Source: Gammaproteobacteria bacterium | GTDB lineage: Bacteria > Pseudomonadota > Gammaproteobacteria > Burkholderiales > Rhodocyclaceae | Assembly (NCBI GenBank): GCA_018819515.1 | Contig: JAHJPX010000007.1 | Span: 372,001-436,000 of the forward strand | DNA: 64,000 nt | Direction of reading: 5' to 3' | Part shown: positions 58,854 to 64,000 of the stretch, one piece after another | Position numbering within the stretch: position 1 is the first letter of the stretch | Layout of the letters: every line of letters starts with the position of its first letter | The notes under the pieces: generated by a model | What the model was told of the DNA's origin: nothing | Seen by the model: the letters and a program-made list of their open reading frames with translations, nothing else | The model's database searches: none | Position numbers and translations under genes: made by a program

Positions 58854-59494
58854 TGACCCCAACACTCGGACTTGTCCTTGCCTGTCTGGCCGCGGTCGCC
58901 GGCCTGCTCTACGCCGAGTATCGCGGCAAACGCTTCGCGCGCGTCGTACTCAAGCTCTGTGCGAGCACGGCGTTCGTTCTGCTCGCCGCCGTCCTCGGTG
59001 CGCACGAATCGACGTACGGCCAGTTCATCCTCGCTGCGCTCGTTCTCGGCTGGCTGGGCGACGCGCTGCTGTTGTCGGACAATTCCCGCCTGTTCATGGC
59101 CGGCCTCGGCGCGTTCCTCGCTTCGCATCTCTGCTTCGCCGCCGCCTTCATCGCCGGCGGTTTCTCCCTGCCGTCGTTCGGGCTGGCCGCGTTGCCGGCG
59201 GTCATCGCCGGTGGGGCGATCGCGCGCTGGCTGTGGCCGCATCTCTCCGCCGATTTCAAGGCGCCCGTCGTCGCCTATGTTGTCGCCATCCTCTTCATGT
59301 GCGCGGCGGCGGCCGGCTTCGCGGCCGCAACCGGCGTCTGGCGCGCGCTGGCTGGCGCGGTGCTCTTCGCCGCGTCCGACATCGCGGTTGCCCGCGACCG
59401 TTTCGTGCTCAAGAGTTTCACCAACAAGCTGTGGGGTTTGCCCGTCTATTTCATCGCCCAGCTTGTTCTGGCATCATCGGTAGCGGTGGCGTAG
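58853..59494 (+). CDS. YhhN-family protein (lysoplasmalogenase-like)
   Basis: A 213-residue membrane protein with seven or eight helices. The TMEM86/YhhN signatures are WLGDALLLSDNSRLFMAGLG, HLCFAAAF, and FAASDIAVARDRF. Human TMEM86B is a lysoplasmalogenase; bacterial homologues are poorly studied. The start is the GTG at 58853, whose first base is the end of a dispersed element; no better ATG exists downstream before the first helix. Confidence 0.9.
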   Translation: MTPTLGLVLACLAAVAGLLYAEYRGKRFARVVLKLCASTAFVLLAAVLGAHESTYGQFILAALVLGWLGDALLLSDNSRLFMAGLGAFLASHLCFAAAFIAGGFSLPSFGLAALPAVIAGGAIARWLWPHLSADFKAPVVAYVVAILFMCAAAAGFAAATGVWRALAGAVLFAASDIAVARDRFVLKSFTNKLWGLPVYFIAQLVLASSVAVA

Positions 59495-59545
59495 CGAGCG
59501 CGGCCCCCTGGCTGCCGCTGCGTTGCCCGAACTTCCGAAACCACC

Positions 59546-59716
59546 GTGATTGCGCTCAAAATCCTCCAATCCCTGCTGGGGCTCGTCTTCGCCTTCTATG
59601 TCTTCAAGGCGCTTCTCGGAAAGATGGGGGAGCGCGACTGGACGATCGCCTTCGCGGTGATGATGGCGGTGTTCGTGGTGGCGTTCGTCCGGTCGCGGTA
59701 TTTCTTCGGAGGGTAG
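59546..59716 (+). CDS. Small two-helix membrane protein
   Basis: A 56-residue protein beginning at GTG 59546 (MIALKILQSLLGLVFAFYVF) with a second helix (WTIAFAVMMAVFVVAFV) and a basic end (RSRYFFGG). It is too short for routine gene calls. It follows yhhN after 51 bases. No family is recognised. Confidence 0.55.
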   Translation: MIALKILQSLLGLVFAFYVFKALLGKMGERDWTIAFAVMMAVFVVAFVRSRYFFGG

Positions 59717-59734
59717 CCCGCCGCCCCCAGACTT

Positions 59735-59757
59735 GGCGGTACACCACGGCCGACTTT
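59735..59757 (-). repeat. Divergent dispersed element before the PKD lipoprotein gene
   Basis: GGCGGTACACC followed by ACGGCCGACTTT. The order of the loop bases and one flank base differ from consensus. Confidence 0.6.
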
Positions 59758-59840
59758 CTGTCGCCCGGCAACGACAGCGCGTACATAAACCGCTGCATCA
59801 CACAATCGCCGCATCAATTTTTTGGCGTGACTTTTAGTCC

Positions 59841-62294
59841 ATGTCACTTCAGACGTTCTTCACCAACGCAACGCGCTATTGCGCATTGATCGTCGCGTCG
59901 GCCATGCTGGTCGCGTGTGGTGGAGGCGGCAGTTCCACTACGGAAAATCCTCCCGCTCCCCCTGGTACCTCCGACGCGCCGACCGTAACCCTTGGTGCCG
60001 GTTCGACATCGGTCTCCTATAACACCGGCACAACCGTCACCTGGTCTTCAACGAACAGCACCTCGTGCACCTCGACAGGAGGCGGCGGCACGAGTACTTC
60101 AGGCTCATTTGACACCGGTGCATTGAGCGTCACCACCTCCTATACCGTCACTTGTATGGGCGCAGGCGGGACGACCAACAATGGCATAACGATCACCGTC
60201 GCTCCGTCGGCAATTACCGGAGTAGCAGATGCCGGTTCGGGCAATGTCAGGGTCATGTCGGCCAACGACCTGGCCGCCGGTTCCATCATTTCCATCAGTG
60301 GGACGACGAATTACGACGGCACCTACACCGTCGTGTCGGCCGACAACGCTGGCTTTGTCATTGCACATGCCTACGTTGCCAATGACACGACGGGCAGCTG
60401 GCAACTGGCGGGCGGCATGGTCGCCGGCTGTTCGACAATCGGGGATACGGGCGCCATTATGCTGACCACGGTCCCGAGCCGCTTCAACGGTGTCGCGCCA
60501 TTGGCGGTCTTCTTCGACGCCGCAGCCACAACGGCCACCACAACGACCAAACCCTTCCACGAACTCGAATACCGCTGGGACTTCGGCGATTCCGCCGGTT
60601 CCCCGACGCGAGGCACAACGTGGAGCACAGGAAGCCGCTCCGGCGGCAGCAGCCGAAATTCCGCCACCGGCCCGGAGGCGGCACACGTGTTCGAGTCGCC
60701 CGGCGTGTACACCGTTGGCCTGACCGTGACGGACGGTACGAACACGGTCTCGAACCATTGCGCCCGAATCGTCGTGCAGAATCCGGATACGGTGTTTGCC
60801 GGTACGAACACGATTTGCATTGGCGCCACCAGCGTTCCGTTTGCCGGGGTCAATGGCTGTCCTGCCGGTGCCGCGACGGCACAGCAACCGAGCTTCCCTG
60901 CCGCGCTAAGCGCCTATGCGCATTCGGGCAAGCGGGTTCTCTTCCAGCGCGGCAACACGTTCACCGCCGCCACGTCCGGCTACCTTACCGAAACGGGGCC
61001 GGGCATCCTCGGCGCGTTCGGGGCGGGATCGGCGCCCCTCATGCGCATGACGGGCAATGCCCAGATACTGCTCTTGTCCAGCCGGGACACGCCGAACATC
61101 AAGGACTGGCGGATCATGGACCTGGAGTTCGACGGCCTGAGCAAGACCGACTGCGTTGGTATCGACGCGGAGGGCGGCATCAACCAGGTGCTCATCCTGA
61201 ACATGAATATTCACGATGCGGCCATCGGCGTCGGCCTGAACAGCGACCTGCTGAATCTGCACTACCTGAGCGGCGCCACCGGACACGCCATGTTCGACGA
61301 GATCGCGATCATCGATTCGACCATCACCCCGAGATTCAACGCTCCCGATGGATGGGAGGTGTATGCGTCGGCAACCCGCGCCTCCATTCAGGGCAACACC
61401 TTCGGCAACATGCTCAACGACAGTTCGATGGGCTCGCACGTTGTGCGCATTCCGTATATGGAAAAGGGTGTGATCGCCAACAACACCATCGCCAGGGCAG
61501 GCCAGAACCAGCTGGCCATCAAGCTGCACGGACAGCCGTGGTGCGAGTCCAACAGTTCCGCCGGAACCTGCACCGTCTATGACAACGAGACGCCGCCGCC
61601 CACCTATACCTATGCGACCAATACCCACCCCATCGGGATATTCAATACGCTGAGCGGATATACCGAAAAGATCATCATCGCCGACAACAAGATCATCGGC
61701 GCCGACAATCCCTACACCATGAGCGTAGCCTCGCAGAACCTCAACAGCGACGAGCGCCTGAGGGACATCATCGTCGAGCGCAACTGGTTCGTCTCCGGAA
61801 CAGGAACCCAGCTTGCAATCCTGTTCACCGCGAAGGACATGACGATACGGAACAATATCGTCGACATGAATCTCGGCATCTACAAGACGTTTGCCAACGT
61901 ATTCGATCCCGGAACCTCGCCGCCGTCCAACAACATCAAGATTCTGAACAACACGGTATACGGAGGTGCGGGAAACGAGTTTGTCGGCGTCGAGATACAT
62001 CCCACGGCGACCAACATCAGCGTCGTCAACAATCTGCTTTCAGTACCGGCGGCGCTGAATCCGGTGATGATCTCCGGCACCGGAGCTTCCGGGCTGGTCC
62101 AGTCGAACAACCTCCTGAGCAATTCGCCGGCATCCTTGTTCATCAGCGCTAGCCCCGTCAATCCTGCCGATTTCGGACTCAACGCCACCAGTCCGGCCCG
62201 CGAAGCCGGCTCATCGGCAGTCCCCGTCCGCTCGGACTTCTTCCTCACGGGCCGCCCGCTAGGCATCACCGACATCGGCGCTTACGAATACTGA
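59841..62294 (+). CDS. Large surface lipoprotein with Ig-like, PKD and beta-helix domains
   Basis: An 817-residue protein. A lipoprotein signal peptide (ALIVASAMLVAC then four Gly) is followed by a Thr/Ser/Gly-rich Ig-like repeat (residues 50-115), a PKD domain (YRWDFGDSAGS, YTVGLTVTDGTN), then about 450 residues of right-handed parallel beta-helix with Asn-rich turns (SIQGNTFGNMLNDSS, KGVIANNTIARAGQN, KIIIADNKIIGADNP, DMTIRNNIVDMN). The C-terminal motif DFFLTGRPLGITDIGAYE is common in predicted polysaccharide-active proteins. Catalytic residues cannot be assigned. The next gene follows after 19 bases. Confidence 0.87.
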   Translation: MSLQTFFTNATRYCALIVASAMLVACGGGGSSTTENPPAPPGTSDAPTVTLGAGSTSVSYNTGTTVTWSSTNSTSCTSTGGGGTSTSGSFDTGALSVTTSYTVTCMGAGGTTNNGITITVAPSAITGVADAGSGNVRVMSANDLAAGSIISISGTTNYDGTYTVVSADNAGFVIAHAYVANDTTGSWQLAGGMVAGCSTIGDTGAIMLTTVPSRFNGVAPLAVFFDAAATTATTTTKPFHELEYRWDFGDSAGSPTRGTTWSTGSRSGGSSRNSATGPEAAHVFESPGVYTVGLTVTDGTNTVSNHCARIVVQNPDTVFAGTNTICIGATSVPFAGVNGCPAGAATAQQPSFPAALSAYAHSGKRVLFQRGNTFTAATSGYLTETGPGILGAFGAGSAPLMRMTGNAQILLLSSRDTPNIKDWRIMDLEFDGLSKTDCVGIDAEGGINQVLILNMNIHDAAIGVGLNSDLLNLHYLSGATGHAMFDEIAIIDSTITPRFNAPDGWEVYASATRASIQGNTFGNMLNDSSMGSHVVRIPYMEKGVIANNTIARAGQNQLAIKLHGQPWCESNSSAGTCTVYDNETPPPTYTYATNTHPIGIFNTLSGYTEKIIIADNKIIGADNPYTMSVASQNLNSDERLRDIIVERNWFVSGTGTQLAILFTAKDMTIRNNIVDMNLGIYKTFANVFDPGTSPPSNNIKILNNTVYGGAGNEFVGVEIHPTATNISVVNNLLSVPAALNPVMISGTGASGLVQSNNLLSNSPASLFISASPVNPADFGLNATSPAREAGSSAVPVRSDFFLTGRPLGITDIGAYEY

Positions 62295-62313
62295 TGTGTT
62301 GTAGAGTCCTCCC

Positions 62314-63948
62314 ATGAAACCGGTCTCCCAATTTCGCATTGCCCTGCTGTTTTCGCTGCTCGCGGCGGGATCGGCGCTGGCGACGTATGGCTGCGGCGGT
62401 GGCGGCGGTGGCGGCGACGGTGATGGAATCAGCAGCAGCGGAAGTAGTAGCAGCGGAATCAGCAGCGGTGGCACGAGCAGCACCAGTAGCGGCACCAGTA
62501 GCAGCGGAAGCAGCAGCGGCACGGTCACCCCCACAGGCGCGCTGGAACTGCCGGTCGCCGGTCAATCGGTCGAACTGGTGCGCTACCCCTTCCTTCAGGT
62601 GGCCGACTCGCCCGACAGCATCCGCATCGTCTGGGCTACCGCCTCGTCCGGTACCAGTCAAGCCGTGGTTCGCCCGGCCGGCAGCAGCAGCGCGACCACA
62701 GTGACCGCGAGCCAGGCGCAATATGCCAGCGGCGTCACCGGCATCACGACGTTCTACCAGCAGGAAGCGCTGCTCACGGGCCTGCAACCGGGGGGCGAAT
62801 ACGTGTACGACATCGTCCACAAGGGCGCCACGCTCGCGCGCAACGTGCCCTTCGTTGCGCTCAAGGCTGCCACCGCAACGTCGCTGAACTTCATCGCCTT
62901 TGGCGATTCCGGCACGCAATACAGCGAGCCGCGCAATGTGCGCAACGCGATCTCGTCCAGGGACGCTATCGGCGACTATGTCTATCCGCACGACTTCGTC
63001 GTCGGTCTCGGCGACATCGCCTACAACACCGGCAGCCATGCCGAATACGACGCCAACTTCTTCGACCAGATGAGCGCGCGCGGCGACGACGGCGATGGCG
63101 CGCGCGGCATCCTCGCCGACCGGCCGTTCGTGCCCGCGCTGGCCAACCACGACTACGACCAGTCGTACGCGAACACGCCGGACGGTTTTCTCGACTCGTT
63201 CGTTCTGCCCACGGACGGGGTGCCGGCGGCCGATGCGGAACGCTATTTCAGCTTCGATGCCGGCGATGCCCATTTCGTGGTGCTCGACAGCATGAAGTTC
63301 GATACCACCGACTCGAGCGAAACCGCCAATCGCCTGCAGGCCATGCTCGACTGGCTTGCGGCCGACCTCGCCGCCACCACCAGGACCTGGCGCATTGCCT
63401 TCTTTCATCACACCATCTTTTCCGCCGGCACCCACGGCACCTACGGCGACATCGGCATCAACCGGCTCATGCGCCAGAAGCTGGCGCCGATCCTGCAGGC
63501 CCACGGCGTCCAACTCGCCATGTTCGGGCACGATCACCTGTACGAACGCAGCAAGCGTCTGAGTGTCGACGCCAGTGGCAAGATCGTTCGCAGCGCCACC
63601 TGCAACGGCATCACATCGAATGTCGTCGAGTCGACCGCGGGCATCGTGTACGTCGTCGCCGGCAACGGCGGTGGCGACCTCTACCGCCGCCAGACCGACC
63701 CGACCAAGGTCTGCGGCACGGCGACCTACGCCAGCGATGTCGCCAATTACGGCGATGGTTACGACTTCGTTGCCATGAACGGCAGCGCGCCGGCCTTGTA
63801 CGACGATTACGTTTCCGGCGAAGTCCCGGCGACACCGACCATTCGCCACGGCTTCACGCATGTCGCCATCGCCGGCACGCAACTGACGATCACCTCCTAT
63901 AACTACGAGGGCGTCGTCATGGACCGCTACACCATGTCCGCGCACTGA
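62314..63948 (+). CDS. Secreted purple-acid-phosphatase-like metallophosphoesterase
   Basis: A 544-residue lipoprotein-type protein. The signal peptide ends before C-followed-by-seven-Gly, then a long Ser/Gly/Thr linker (residues 35-70). An N-terminal fibronectin-III-like domain (YPFLQVADSPDSIRIVWATAS) is followed by a calcineurin-type phosphoesterase: FGDSGTQ, VGLGDIAYN, ALANHDYD, FFHHTIFSAG, and FGHDHLYER supply the metal ligands. This matches purple acid phosphatase-like enzymes. It is downstream of the beta-helix lipoprotein and probably cotranscribed. Confidence 0.9.
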   Translation: MKPVSQFRIALLFSLLAAGSALATYGCGGGGGGGDGDGISSSGSSSSGISSGGTSSTSSGTSSSGSSSGTVTPTGALELPVAGQSVELVRYPFLQVADSPDSIRIVWATASSGTSQAVVRPAGSSSATTVTASQAQYASGVTGITTFYQQEALLTGLQPGGEYVYDIVHKGATLARNVPFVALKAATATSLNFIAFGDSGTQYSEPRNVRNAISSRDAIGDYVYPHDFVVGLGDIAYNTGSHAEYDANFFDQMSARGDDGDGARGILADRPFVPALANHDYDQSYANTPDGFLDSFVLPTDGVPAADAERYFSFDAGDAHFVVLDSMKFDTTDSSETANRLQAMLDWLAADLAATTRTWRIAFFHHTIFSAGTHGTYGDIGINRLMRQKLAPILQAHGVQLAMFGHDHLYERSKRLSVDASGKIVRSATCNGITSNVVESTAGIVYVVAGNGGGDLYRRQTDPTKVCGTATYASDVANYGDGYDFVAMNGSAPALYDDYVSGEVPATPTIRHGFTHVAIAGTQLTITSYNYEGVVMDRYTMSAH

Positions 63949-63959
63949 GCGGGCCGCAT

Positions 63960-64000
63960 GGCGTCCCGCCACGGCTGACCAGCCCGAAGGGCGCAGGACG
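63960..64000 (-). repeat. Dispersed palindromic element, long form, at the right edge
   Basis: GGCGTCCCGCC then ACGGCTGACCAGCCCGAAGG and GCGCAGGACG. Instead of the TTTT flank it continues with the tail seen in the long copy at 3770, and it may run past the window end. Confidence 0.85.

Noticed and set aside
1..64000. tRNA, rRNA, CRISPR, IS or prophage genes
   Set aside because: No cloverleaf, repeat-spacer array, transposase or phage structural gene could be supported on either strand.

Overview
The window is GC-rich chromosomal DNA with almost no intergenic space. It looks like a betaproteobacterium, most plausibly in or near the Rhodocyclales (inference from gene content and order). The pointers are a class I PHA synthase, the rpoN-hpf-ptsN-hprK block, a zapA-6S RNA-EVE block, the oxygen-independent ubiquinone genes ubiU-ubiV-ubiT next to aerobic ubiB, and a RibB protein fused to a degenerate RibA-like domain. 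I found no tRNA, rRNA, CRISPR array, transposase or phage gene.

Layout. 1-3094: partial metallo-hydrolase, phaC and an orphan PIN protein. 3132-7057 (minus): argS, SPOR protein and dsbA, ending at a terminator, then a short-chain dehydrogenase. 7172-11290: ubiB, a sodium/solute symporter, lrgA and lrgB. 11426-13256: three small-ORF integron cassettes with attC-like sites but no integrase. 13373-14602 (minus): two envelope proteins. 14718-21010: nine tightly coupled genes (ubiU, ubiV, ubiT, VanZ-like, MazG-like, 2Fe-2S ferredoxin, hydrolase, nodI-like, nodJ-like) behind an FNR-type box placed at about -41.5. 22031-34486: cutA, dsbD, ribE, ribB, ribH, nusB, thiL, pgpA, pncC, recA, recX, lptB, rpoN, hpf, ptsN, hprK. 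34647-41487: psiF-like, an FHA adenylate cyclase, an aminotransferase, ttcA, a flavoprotein, tcdA, a methyltransferase. 41549-47568 (minus): two secreted lipoproteins, ampG, TSUP permease, EVE protein, 6S RNA, zapA, zapB-like. 47655-51682: cobalamin riboswitch with btuB-btuC-btuD. 51974-56051: diguanylate cyclase, histidine kinase and periplasmic binding protein. 56202-63948: MipA/OmpV porin, small membrane proteins, a broken hslR, and a lipoprotein pair (PKD/beta-helix protein and phosphoesterase).

The most unusual signal is a dispersed short palindromic element with 17-19 copies in 64 kb, in both orientations. Its core is a GGCG/CGCC stem around a variable TNN loop, flanked on one side by ACGGCTGACTTTT. 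Five of its six reading frames are open. At least eight copies sit in frame inside conserved genes (metallo-hydrolase, SDR, alpha/beta hydrolase, dsbD, thiL, tcdA, ampG, btuD). Others supply a start codon, bridge a stop/start junction, or extend a C-terminus. A longer composite form occurs inside the SDR gene and at the right end of the window. The behaviour resembles the protein-inserted palindromic elements of Rickettsia, but the sequence is one I do not recognise.
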